From: CATQHQ01 sp965243805
GTDB lineage: Bacteria > Gemmatimonadota > Gemmatimonadetes > Longimicrobiales > Gaopeijiaceae
DNA: 64,000 nucleotides
Direction of reading: 5' to 3'
Assembly: GCA_965243805.1 (NCBI GenBank)
Contig: OZ251577.1
Location: 2,418,001-2,482,000, forward strand
Shown: positions 23,635 to 31,516 of the stretch, in pieces
Layout of the letters: every line of letters begins with the position of its first letter
How positions within the stretch are numbered: position 1 is the first letter of the stretch
Made by a program: the position numbers and the translations under genes
The notes under the pieces: model-generated
Database searches by the model: none
Seen by the model: only the letters and a program-made list of their open reading frames with translations
Told to the model about the DNA's origin: nothing

Positions 23635-23931
23635 ATGACGAATAAACGACGGCACACGGCCTCCAAGGAGGCGGAGCGGATGCTGGCCGACGTCCCCCTC
23701 GAGGAAGAGGTGGTGCTGGTGCGGATCGACATGGCTGGCGACGAGCTGGAGCCGCTGCTGGAGCGGGGCATCGTGCCGGGGTGCAAGCTCTGTCCGGTTC
23801 GCCATGCCCCGGCGGGCAGCCCCACGGTCTACTCGGTGGATGGTGCGCTCGTCGCCCTCCGTCGGGAGACGGCGTCGTGTCTCTGCGTGCGGAGTGCCTT
23901 GGAGGCGGCGGGAGTCCTTGATCCGAATTGA
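23635..23931 (+). CDS. feoA: FeoA-domain ferrous iron transport accessory protein
   Basis: A 98-residue protein with a single FeoA/SH3-like beta-barrel: a short N-terminal lead, LVRIDMAGDELEPLLERGIVPGCKL, and VDGALVALRRETASCLCV. FeoA is a small cytosolic partner needed for FeoB activity in characterised bacteria. The start at 23635 is the ATG that begins the domain; an upstream TTG adds a poor extension. The stop overlaps the TTG start of feoB by four bases (TTGA), so the two are translationally coupled. Two adjacent Cys (CLC) near the C-terminus are unusual but not diagnostic. It heads a five-gene coupled operon ending at 28817. Confidence 0.88.
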   Translation: MTNKRRHTASKEAERMLADVPLEEEVVLVRIDMAGDELEPLLERGIVPGCKLCPVRHAPAGSPTVYSVDGALVALRRETASCLCVRSALEAAGVLDPN

Positions 23932-25910
23932 GCACCGGAGCAGGGTCGGCGGTGCTGGAGGCGGCAGGGTCGGCGGTGCCGGAGGCGGTTGCCGCTAGCG
24001 AGGGACCGAAGGCTGGCGACAAGGCCCGCGGCTTGCCCCGGGTGGCTCTGGTGGGTCCCCCGAACTCGGGCAAGTCCACCCTCTTCAACAGTCTGACTGG
24101 ACTTCGCCAGCGGGTTGCCAACTACCCGGGCGTCACCGTCGAGCGCAAGCTGGGCATCGCTTCGGTGGCGACGGGGCCCGTGGAAGTCGTTGACCTCCCC
24201 GGGGTTCATGGGCTGTCGCCCCGCAGCCTCGACCAGATGATCACCCGGGATGTGCTCTTAGGGAAGCTGGACGGGTCCGAGTCGCCCGATGCGGTGATCT
24301 TGGTGCTGGACGCCACCCGCCTCGAGTCCCACCTGATGTTGGCGGAGCCGGTCCTCGGCCTGGGGCTCCCCACCTTGGTCGTCCTCACCATGGCCGACGA
24401 GCTGGAACGCAGGGACGGCGCCCTGCGAGCTTCGGCCCTCTCGGGAGAGCTGGGTGTCCCGATCGCGCTGGTGAACGCCCGGAGCGACGAATCGCTGGGA
24501 CCCGTCCGCCGGTTCATGGAGGCTGTGCGCGCAGGAGGCGACGAAGCGCGCTCGTGCCCGGCCGGCGTACTGGCGGCCCTCTCGTCGGGCACCAGCGCCC
24601 ATGGCCGTCCCCTGCCGGTGGTGGACCTCTTCGCCGAACGACGCAAGCGGGCTCGCAAGATCGGTCGCTCCGCGGGCTTCCAGCCGCCTCGGCAGTCGCG
24701 CCTCACCCGTCGACTGGATGCGGTGCTGCTCCACCGGGTCTGGGGTCTGCTGGCGTTTCTGGCCGTGGTGGTGGTGGTCTTCCAGTCGATCTTTGCGGGG
24801 GCGATTCCCCTGATGGACGGCGTGGAGGCACTGGTCGCCGGTTCGGGAGAGTACTTGGCGGCCGTGCTTCCCAGCGGATGGTTCCGCTCTCTGCTGGTGG
24901 ACGGCGTTTGGGCGGGCGTGGGTTCGGTGGTGGTGTTCCTGCCGCAGATTCTGGTCCTCTTCTTCTTCATCGCCGTGATGGAGGAATCGGGCTACATGGC
25001 CCGGGCCGCAGTGATCACCGACCGGCTCATGCACCGGGTGGGGCTCCAGGGCGCGTCCTTCCTTCCCCTGCTCTCGGCCTACGCCTGCGCGATCCCGGCG
25101 ATCATGTCGGCGCGTACCGTGGAGAGCGAGCGGGACCGGATCGCCACCATCTTCGTGGCGCCCTTCATGACGTGCTCGGCGCGCCTGCCGGTGTACGCCC
25201 TGCTGATCGCCGCGTTCGTGCCCGAAGGGCCGTTCCTGGGACCGATTCTGGGCCAGCGGGCGGCGGTCCTGCTGGGGCTGTACGCCTTGGGACTCGTGGC
25301 GGCGGTGGGGACCGCGGCGCTCCTCAAGAGCACGATCTTGCGCGGCGCGCCAGCCCCCTTCGTCATGGAGCTGCCGCCGTACCGCTGGCCCACTGTCCGC
25401 TCCATCGCGACCCGCCTCCTGGGGCGCACGAAGGTCTTCCTCCGACGCGCTGGCAAGATCATCCTGTCGGCGACGGTCGTGCTGTGGGTTCTGACCCAGG
25501 TCCCCCGCACCCCCGAAGGCGAAGCCCCGACGACCGACGACAGCGCAATCGGCCGGATCGGCCAGACGATCGAGCCCGTGATTGAGCCGCTGGGGTTCGA
25601 CTGGCGGATCGGCGTCGGGATCGTGACCTCGCTGGCGGCTCGGGAGGTGATCGTCGGCACGCTGGGGACAATCTACGGCGTGGAGGACCCGGACGAGACC
25701 ACGATCAACCTTCAGGACGCCCTGCGCCGGGACCTGGACCTGGGGTCCGCGGTCGCGCTCCTGGTGTTCTTCGTCTTCGCGCTGCAGTGCATGTCCACCG
25801 TGGCGGTGATGCGCAGGGAGACGGGGGGGTGGCGCTGGCCGGCGCTCCAGTTCGCCTACATGCTGGCTCTGGCCTACGCCGGGGCCTGGACCGCCAACGC
25901 GGTGCTGTGA
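23928..25910 (+). CDS. feoB: Ferrous iron transporter FeoB
   Basis: A 660-residue inner-membrane protein. The N-terminal G domain has G1 GPPNSGKST (residues 43-51), G2 YPGVTVE, and G3 DLPGVHGL. The G4 position reads TMADE where NxxD is usual. The C-terminal two thirds contain the membrane core with gate motifs, VFLPQILVLFFFIAVMEESGYMARAA near residue 340 and SARLPVYALL with the conserved Cys of TCSARLPVY. It imports Fe2+ powered by nucleotide hydrolysis. A Gly/Ala-rich leader of about 35 residues precedes the G domain. Translation starts at a TTG overlapping the feoA stop, and the stop overlaps the GTG of the next gene. Confidence 0.93.
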   Translation: MSTGAGSAVLEAAGSAVPEAVAASEGPKAGDKARGLPRVALVGPPNSGKSTLFNSLTGLRQRVANYPGVTVERKLGIASVATGPVEVVDLPGVHGLSPRSLDQMITRDVLLGKLDGSESPDAVILVLDATRLESHLMLAEPVLGLGLPTLVVLTMADELERRDGALRASALSGELGVPIALVNARSDESLGPVRRFMEAVRAGGDEARSCPAGVLAALSSGTSAHGRPLPVVDLFAERRKRARKIGRSAGFQPPRQSRLTRRLDAVLLHRVWGLLAFLAVVVVVFQSIFAGAIPLMDGVEALVAGSGEYLAAVLPSGWFRSLLVDGVWAGVGSVVVFLPQILVLFFFIAVMEESGYMARAAVITDRLMHRVGLQGASFLPLLSAYACAIPAIMSARTVESERDRIATIFVAPFMTCSARLPVYALLIAAFVPEGPFLGPILGQRAAVLLGLYALGLVAAVGTAALLKSTILRGAPAPFVMELPPYRWPTVRSIATRLLGRTKVFLRRAGKIILSATVVLWVLTQVPRTPEGEAPTTDDSAIGRIGQTIEPVIEPLGFDWRIGVGIVTSLAAREVIVGTLGTIYGVEDPDETTINLQDALRRDLDLGSAVALLVFFVFALQCMSTVAVMRRETGGWRWPALQFAYMLALAYAGAWTANAVL

Positions 25911-26980
25911 GGGGGAGGCGGGGCCGAGCGACGGCTGGTGCGGCGGTCCGCGTCCGTTGGGGCGGTGGCCAGCTCGTCCTGGGTTGCCGCCCGGTTGTCC
26001 TAGGCGGTTGCCGACTCGTCTTGGGCTGCTGCTGGGTCCTCCTGGGTTGCGCACCGGGCGAGGGCCCCGAAGCCGTCGGCGTCGATACCGTGGCCGACGA
26101 CCTGGGGCGCCGTCACCCCGTCTCGCCGCCTCGTTCGCGGATCGCCTCTCTCGTACCCTCGGCGACGGAGACGCTGATCGCCATCGGGGCTGGGGACCGC
26201 CTGATCGCCCGCACTCGGTACGACGTGCAGCCCGAGTTGGCGTCGCTTCCCTCCCTGGGCGACCCGCTGTCTCCCAGCATCGAGGCGCTGGTGGAGTTGG
26301 CGCCCGACTTGGTGATCCTTTGGCCGGTCGCGAGTCGCGGCGCGTCCGTGGGCGAGCGGCTGGACGCGGCGGGGGTTCCCTGGTACGCGACCGTGGTGCA
26401 CAGCGTGGGCGATTTTCGGCGATTGACCGAGAGTCTGGGGCGGCTCGTGGCGTTGGAGCGACGCGCCGATTCGCTGTTGGCGGCCGTGGGGGACGAGATG
26501 CGGGCGGCGGCCCAGTTGTGGGCGGGACGGGAGCCGGCGACGGTGGTGTACGTGGTCCAGCAGGACCCGCCGATGACAGTGGGGCCGGGAACGTTCGTGG
26601 ACTCGATCCTGGCCACCGCCGGCGCGGTCAACGTCTTCCGGGATGCTCGCGGCGAGTGGCCGCAGGTCAGCATGGAAGAGGTGGTGTGGCGGGACCCGGA
26701 GTGGGTGATCGTGCCGGTGCAGGACTACGGCACCCCGTCGGTCGCGTCCGAGGAGCGCGATCCGTCGGCAGGTGCTCTGCGCGATCTGTCGGCGGCCGCC
26801 CTGGCGGCGGCCCCAGGCTGGCGGGCCGTCCCGGCCGTGGCAGCCGGCCGGGTGATCTCGGTGGACGCGTCGCTCTTCGGGCGCCCCGGTCCCCACATGG
26901 GAGAGGCGGCGGCGTACTTGGCGAAGCGGCTTCACCGCGGCTCGGCCACCAGCAGCCTGCCCCTCGGCCCCGGCCAATGA
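25907..26980 (+). CDS. BtuF-like periplasmic substrate-binding lipoprotein
   Basis: A protein of about 357 residues with the helical-backbone metal receptor fold (BtuF/FepB class). The N-terminal lobe starts at SRIASLVPSATETLIAIGAGDRLI, and the segments LGDPLSPSIEALVELAPDLVI and VDSILATAGAVNVF are family landmarks. The signal region is peculiar: repeated Leu-Gly-Cys units (VLGC...VVLGGC...LVLGCC...VLLGC) from tandem duplication, the last a good lipobox. I chose the GTG at 25907 because it overlaps the feoB stop as GTGA. It should capture cobalamin, heme or a ferric chelate for the permease and ATPase encoded next. The feo genes upstream favour an iron-linked substrate, but BtuF-type binding of cobalamin fits equally. 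Confidence 0.82.
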   Translation: MRGRRGRATAGAAVRVRWGGGQLVLGCRPVVLGGCRLVLGCCWVLLGCAPGEGPEAVGVDTVADDLGRRHPVSPPRSRIASLVPSATETLIAIGAGDRLIARTRYDVQPELASLPSLGDPLSPSIEALVELAPDLVILWPVASRGASVGERLDAAGVPWYATVVHSVGDFRRLTESLGRLVALERRADSLLAAVGDEMRAAAQLWAGREPATVVYVVQQDPPMTVGPGTFVDSILATAGAVNVFRDARGEWPQVSMEEVVWRDPEWVIVPVQDYGTPSVASEERDPSAGALRDLSAAALAAAPGWRAVPAVAAGRVISVDASLFGRPGPHMGEAAAYLAKRLHRGSATSSLPLGPGQ

Positions 26981-27960
26981 GCCGCCTCCGCCTGTTCCTG
27001 CCGCTGGCCCTGCTCTTTGCGGCGGCGGTGCTGGTGGGACTGAACACCGGCGCCGCGCCCCTGACCCCGGCGGAGGTGCTGGACGTGCTCCTGGGCGGAG
27101 GGGACGAGCGCCAGCGGACGGTGATCCTGGAAGTTCGTCTGCCCCGGGTCCTGCTGGGGCTCCTGGTCGGCGGCGCCCTGGCAGTGGCGGGGGCGGTCTA
27201 CCAGGCGCTGCTCCGCAACCCCTTGGCGGACCCGTACGTGCTGGGCGTGTCGGGAGGCGCGGCGCTCGGCGCGGTGGGCGTCATGCTGCTGGGCTCCGCC
27301 GTCTCTCACTGGGGGGTCGCAGGGGGCGCCCTCGTCGGCGCGTTGATCGCGATCGTCGTGGTCCTGCGGCTGGCGACGGCGAGCGGGCCCACCCTGGACT
27401 CTCGGGTCCTTCTGCTGGCGGGGGTGGTCGCCGGCGCCTTCTTCAATGCGGTGATCATGTTGCTCCTGGCCGCTGCGGACGCCCAGTCCTTCCGCTCCGC
27501 CGTCTTCTGGATGATGGGCAGCCTCTCCCGCGCCGGACCGCTGGAGGCGGGCGTGCTGGCGTTGCTCCTGGCGCCGTGCTTGGTCGCCGCTTGGGCGTTG
27601 GCGCGTCCTCTCGACCTCTTCGCCACCGGAGAGGAGATGGCGACGTACTTGGGCGTGCCGGTGGAGCGGGTCAAGCAGGCGGGCTACCTGGCGGCGTCGC
27701 TGGCGGTGGCCGCGTCGGTCGCGGCCGTGGGGATCGTCGGCTTTGTGGGGCTGATCGTCCCCCACGCGCTGCGGATGGTGGGAGGCGGCGAGCACCGGGT
27801 CCTCGTGCCGGCGTGCTTCTTGGGCGGCGGTGCCTTCCTGGTGTTCACCGACACGCTGGCGCGGACGGTGGTGGCGCCCCAGGAGCTGCCCACGGGCGTG
27901 GTGACGGCCCTGATCGGCGTGCCCCTCTTCGCCATCCTGTTGGTCAGGAGCGGAAGGTGA
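26977..27960 (+). CDS. FecCD/BtuC-family ABC transporter permease
   Basis: A 327-residue membrane protein with about ten helices. Family landmarks are RLPRVLLGLLVGGALAVAG, YQALLRNPLADPYVLGVSGGAALGA, GVPVERVK, and VGFVGLIVPHALRM with the coupling-helix segment contacting the ATPase. It transports cobalamin, heme or siderophore-iron across the inner membrane. The ATG overlaps the stop of the binding-protein gene by four bases (ATGA), and its stop overlaps the GTG of the ATPase gene by four bases. No second permease gene is present, so it should work as a homodimer. Confidence 0.92.
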   Translation: MSRLRLFLPLALLFAAAVLVGLNTGAAPLTPAEVLDVLLGGGDERQRTVILEVRLPRVLLGLLVGGALAVAGAVYQALLRNPLADPYVLGVSGGAALGAVGVMLLGSAVSHWGVAGGALVGALIAIVVVLRLATASGPTLDSRVLLLAGVVAGAFFNAVIMLLLAAADAQSFRSAVFWMMGSLSRAGPLEAGVLALLLAPCLVAAWALARPLDLFATGEEMATYLGVPVERVKQAGYLAASLAVAASVAAVGIVGFVGLIVPHALRMVGGGEHRVLVPACFLGGGAFLVFTDTLARTVVAPQELPTGVVTALIGVPLFAILLVRSGR

Positions 27961-28817
27961 GCGAGTCCCCGCCCGCCTCAGCAGCCGTGCACGCCCCGCC
28001 CGCCTCGCCCGCCGTGCCCGCCCATGCAGCCGTGCCCGCCCTGGAAGGGAAATCCCTGTGCTACCGCTACCGAGGTGTCTCCCGCGACGCCGTTCGGGAT
28101 GTGTCCCTGCGGGCCGAGCCCGGCGCCGTGTCGACGGTTCTGGGGCCCAACGGCTCCGGAAAGTCCACCCTGCTGCGCCTCTTGGCCGGAGGCGTGCCAC
28201 CCCGCTCTGGAAGCGCCGTCTACGGCGGGCGATCTCTCGACCAGTGGCCCAGGCGCCGCTTGGCCCGGGAGCTGGCGGTGGTGACGCAGCACGAGCACGT
28301 GCCGTTTCCCGTCACGGTCGGGAGCTTGGCGGCGATGGGCCGCTACCCCCACCTGGGGCCGTGGCGAAGGGAGGGGGCGCAGGATCGGACCGCGGTGGCG
28401 GCGGCTCTGGAGCGCTGCGGCGTTGCGGGACTGGAAGAGCGCGACTTCCGCACCCTCTCCGGCGGCGAGAGGCAGCGCGTTCGGATCGCCCGGGCGCTGG
28501 CGCAGGAGCCCCGGGTCCTCCTGCTGGACGAGCCCACCGCGGCGCTGGACATGCGCTACGAGATGTCGATCTTCCGGCTCCTGCGCGAGCTGGCGGCAGA
28601 CGGCAAGACGGCGGTCGTGCTGGTGACCCACAACCTGAACTTGGCCGCCCGCTTCGGCGACCGGCACCTGCTGCTGCGGGAAGGGACGGCGGCGGCGGAA
28701 GGCGACGCGGCCCAGGTGATCACCGGCCAGAACATCTCCCGCGTGTACGGTTGGCCAGTGACCGTGGTCTCCCAACGCTTCCAGGAGCGCGAGGCACCTC
28801 AGGTCCTGCCGGCGTAG
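27957..28817 (+). CDS. BtuD/FecE-type ABC transporter ATP-binding protein
   Basis: A 286-residue ATPase with Walker A GPNGSGKST, Q-loop VTQHEHVPF, signature LSGGERQR, Walker B VLLLDEPTAALD, and switch His in VTHNLN. An Ala/Pro-rich N-terminal extension of about 30 residues (repeated PPASPAVPAHAAVP) precedes the domain and looks repeat-derived. It energises the permease encoded just upstream with a 4-base overlap. It ends the operon that begins with feoA. A short block of GGCCTACG repeats follows the stop. Confidence 0.92.
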   Translation: MSESPPASAAVHAPPASPAVPAHAAVPALEGKSLCYRYRGVSRDAVRDVSLRAEPGAVSTVLGPNGSGKSTLLRLLAGGVPPRSGSAVYGGRSLDQWPRRRLARELAVVTQHEHVPFPVTVGSLAAMGRYPHLGPWRREGAQDRTAVAAALERCGVAGLEERDFRTLSGGERQRVRIARALAQEPRVLLLDEPTAALDMRYEMSIFRLLRELAADGKTAVVLVTHNLNLAARFGDRHLLLREGTAAAEGDAAQVITGQNISRVYGWPVTVVSQRFQEREAPQVLPA

Positions 28818-28839
28818 GGCGGCCCCGGGCCTAGCGGTT

Positions 28840-28925
28840 CCCCGGCCTACGCGCTCCCGCCTGGCCTACGCGCTCCCGCCTGGCCTACGAGACTTCCCCC
28901 GGCCTACGGGGCTTCCCGGCCTACG
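28840..28925 (+). repeat. Imperfect tandem repeats after the transporter operon
   Basis: Four to five degenerate units sharing GGCCTACG and CTCCCGCCT fill the gap between the ATPase stop and the convergent gene at 28921. No terminator hairpin is obvious inside it. Confidence 0.65.
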
Positions 28926-31431
28926 AGATCGGCGGCGGCTTCTTCCTGAGGACGAACAGCCCCTCGCGGATGCTGGAGAGGACGATCACACCGCTCTCGA
29001 AGTACGGGTAAACGCTCCAGGCGCCCGCGAACCCAGGCACGTCCGCGCCGACGGGCACCGTGTCGAAGAAGCCGACCTCCTCGGGCTCCTCCGGGTTGGA
29101 GATGTCGAGGATACGCAGTCCGCTCACGTAGTTGGCTTGGTACATCAGGTCGCCGTGGACGTACAGGTTGTGGTCCGACGAGCCGGTGACGCCGAAGTGC
29201 TCCTTGACCAGGATCGGCTCCTCCAAGTCCGAGATGTCCCAGACCAGCGTCCGGGTCCTGGAGACGTTGCCGGACAGCTCGTCCAGCTCGTCGTTCATGA
29301 AGAAGTAGCGGTGGTCGTCGGTGACCCAGCCCTGGTGCAGGTAGGCGGTGTTGGGGTAGGACGCCGACGCCAGCACGACCGTCGCGTCCTTGTCGGTCAC
29401 GTCGGCAATCGAAAGGGCGTTCTCGTTGGCGCCCAGGCAGATCTCCCGATCCTGGTAGTCCGGGTCCGGCCCATGGTAGCGGATGCACTGGGCGTCGTGG
29501 CTGTAGCCGGTGCCCGCGTGACCGGTCTCCGGGTCCGAGAAGCAGCCTGCGAATGTGGGGTTCTTGGGTTCGCGCACGTCGATCATGTGGAGGCCGCCGC
29601 CGCAAGTCTCGCCGCCCCCAGACGCGCCGACGGCGTAGGCGAAGCCGGTTCCCTCGTTGAGGACGATGTTGTGGGCCGAGGCGATCCCGTCGTAGTGGGC
29701 GTCGGCGTCGAAGGTGGCGGGGGGCGACGGCACATCGCGCAGCCGGGTTAGGTCGAACACCTGCATTCCGTGGGGACCCGCGTTGTCGGCCACGATGAAG
29801 GCGTGGTTCGCGAACACCTTCACGTCGCGCCACATGTTCGGCATGGCGCCTTCCGTCAGGGGCAGGTCGCCCAGGAAGACGGGGTTGGCCGGGTCCGAGA
29901 TGTCCACGAACGCCGTGCCGTTGTTCCGGCCGAGGACGACGTACTCGCGACCCGTCTCCGGGTCCGTCCATCCCCACAGGTCGTTGGCGATGACCCCCCG
30001 ACCGCCTCCCAGCGCGTTCACCGGCAGGTACGAGACCAAGTCCACCTCGTTGCAGTCGAAGCCTGCGACCGAGCCCTCGTCGCACTCCCGTTCCCCGCCG
30101 GTCACGGGCGACGGCCCCTCGGTCTCGTCGATGACCGACCCGTCGGGCTCCCAGCCGTCGGCCGTGCGGCGGAAGAGGAATCCCGCGCCTTCCAATAGAT
30201 CGGTGCCGGGCGCGCCCATGACCGCCACGTCGCCGCCGACGGCCGCCGCCAAGCCGTAGAAGCTGAACGAGCTTCCGGGCCCGAAGGCGGCGACCTGGCT
30301 CCAATCACCCGACGCGCTCTGCCGGAAGGCGAAGCCCGCCCCGATGCCGCCGGCCAGCGGCGCGCCCACGACCAGGTCGTTGCCGGAAGCGCCCAGCGCC
30401 ATCCCGAACGCCGACCCGGGCCCGGGCCGGTCGGTGGTGATCGTGTGCTCCAGCGTCCACTCGCCGTCGGCCTCCACGAAGTGGTAGACGGCCCCTGTGG
30501 CGCCGGCGGCCCACGGTGCGCCTGCAAAGACCGTCCCTTGGGACACGGCCACGGCGCGGCCCAGCGCGGCAGGAAGCTCCTGCGGCGGCTCGAGCGTCCC
30601 GACGCTGACCCAGCCCGTGCCCTCCTTCCGCAAGACGTCGACGTAACCCCGCACCATCTGAGGCGGGCCCATGCCGGGCAGGAGCGGCGGATCGTCCCCG
30701 GGAGCCCCGACCGCCAACAGGTCGCCCTCCATGTCCAGAGCGGTTCCGTACGCGGGGAGCTCATCCAGCCCATCCGGGCCGCTGGCAAACGATCCCGATT
30801 GGTCCCAGCCCGTGTCGCTGTGAACGAAGTGGACCACGATGCCGCCCCCTGGGGCACCCGGCGCGCCGACCACGATGTCCTGGCCGTTGGTGGCCACTGC
30901 GGCGCCGAAGCGATCCCCCGCTGCCACCCCTTCGTCCCAGGCGAGGCGCTGCTCCGTGACCCACGCTCCGTCCACGCGACGGTAGACGTACGCGGCGCCC
31001 TGGCCTTCCCTGGGCGCCCCGACGACCATAACCTGGCCGGCCACGTCCACGCTCTCGCCGTAACCCGTACCCACATCGTCGGCGTCGGGGGCCACCATGG
31101 CCCTCTCCGACCACGACGCCCCTTCCCGTCCGAAGACGTGGACGCCGCCTGGGCGGTTGGCTGGCATCGGGAAGACGGCCACGTCCCCCGGCCGGCCCAC
31201 GAAGACCTCGCCGTCGACCACGGTCACGCTGGCCGCGAAGGCCGAAAGCGTTGGGCTGGTCGCGACGCCCGTAGCCGCTGGGAAGCCCGTAGCCGCCGGG
31301 CTGGCTGCGACGGCCGCAGGCCCGGGGCGAGCCGTGCTCTGGGCCTCGGCCTCGGGTGCGAGCGAGATGGCTGCGACGGCCGCTGTCAGGGTCGTCGCGA
31401 GAAGGGAGAGCATTGGGCGTCTCTGGAACAT
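28921..31431 (-). CDS. Choice-of-anchor-B secreted protein with FG-GAP-like propeller (paralogue 1)
   Basis: About 836 residues. A signal peptide ends near EAQS and is followed by an Ala-rich linker with AATG repeats. Residues about 60-445 hold repeated GxPxEG and GAPGD blocks of the FG-GAP/integrin-like beta-propeller. The C-terminal half is the choice-of-anchor-B domain, with LVSYLPVNALGGGRGVIANDL, AFVDISDPANPVFLGDL and repeated SDHNLYVHGDLMYQANY-type blades. Choice-of-anchor B proteins are extracellular and common in marine Bacteroidota and Gemmatimonadota; their function is unknown. I chose the ATG at 31431 because AAAGGA lies about ten bases upstream; a TTG further up is possible. It lies 86 bases downstream of its paralogue on the same strand. 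Confidence 0.8.
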   Translation of the reverse strand: MFQRRPMLSLLATTLTAAVAAISLAPEAEAQSTARPGPAAVAASPAATGFPAATGVATSPTLSAFAASVTVVDGEVFVGRPGDVAVFPMPANRPGGVHVFGREGASWSERAMVAPDADDVGTGYGESVDVAGQVMVVGAPREGQGAAYVYRRVDGAWVTEQRLAWDEGVAAGDRFGAAVATNGQDIVVGAPGAPGGGIVVHFVHSDTGWDQSGSFASGPDGLDELPAYGTALDMEGDLLAVGAPGDDPPLLPGMGPPQMVRGYVDVLRKEGTGWVSVGTLEPPQELPAALGRAVAVSQGTVFAGAPWAAGATGAVYHFVEADGEWTLEHTITTDRPGPGSAFGMALGASGNDLVVGAPLAGGIGAGFAFRQSASGDWSQVAAFGPGSSFSFYGLAAAVGGDVAVMGAPGTDLLEGAGFLFRRTADGWEPDGSVIDETEGPSPVTGGERECDEGSVAGFDCNEVDLVSYLPVNALGGGRGVIANDLWGWTDPETGREYVVLGRNNGTAFVDISDPANPVFLGDLPLTEGAMPNMWRDVKVFANHAFIVADNAGPHGMQVFDLTRLRDVPSPPATFDADAHYDGIASAHNIVLNEGTGFAYAVGASGGGETCGGGLHMIDVREPKNPTFAGCFSDPETGHAGTGYSHDAQCIRYHGPDPDYQDREICLGANENALSIADVTDKDATVVLASASYPNTAYLHQGWVTDDHRYFFMNDELDELSGNVSRTRTLVWDISDLEEPILVKEHFGVTGSSDHNLYVHGDLMYQANYVSGLRILDISNPEEPEEVGFFDTVPVGADVPGFAGAWSVYPYFESGVIVLSSIREGLFVLRKKPPPIS

Positions 31432-31516
31432 GGCCAACTTGTCCTTTGTCAAGGTGTGCTGCGTGTGCTGCGCGAAGCGAGTTTGCCTGCGGACGGCCCG
31501 ACAGGCAGTGTAACCC

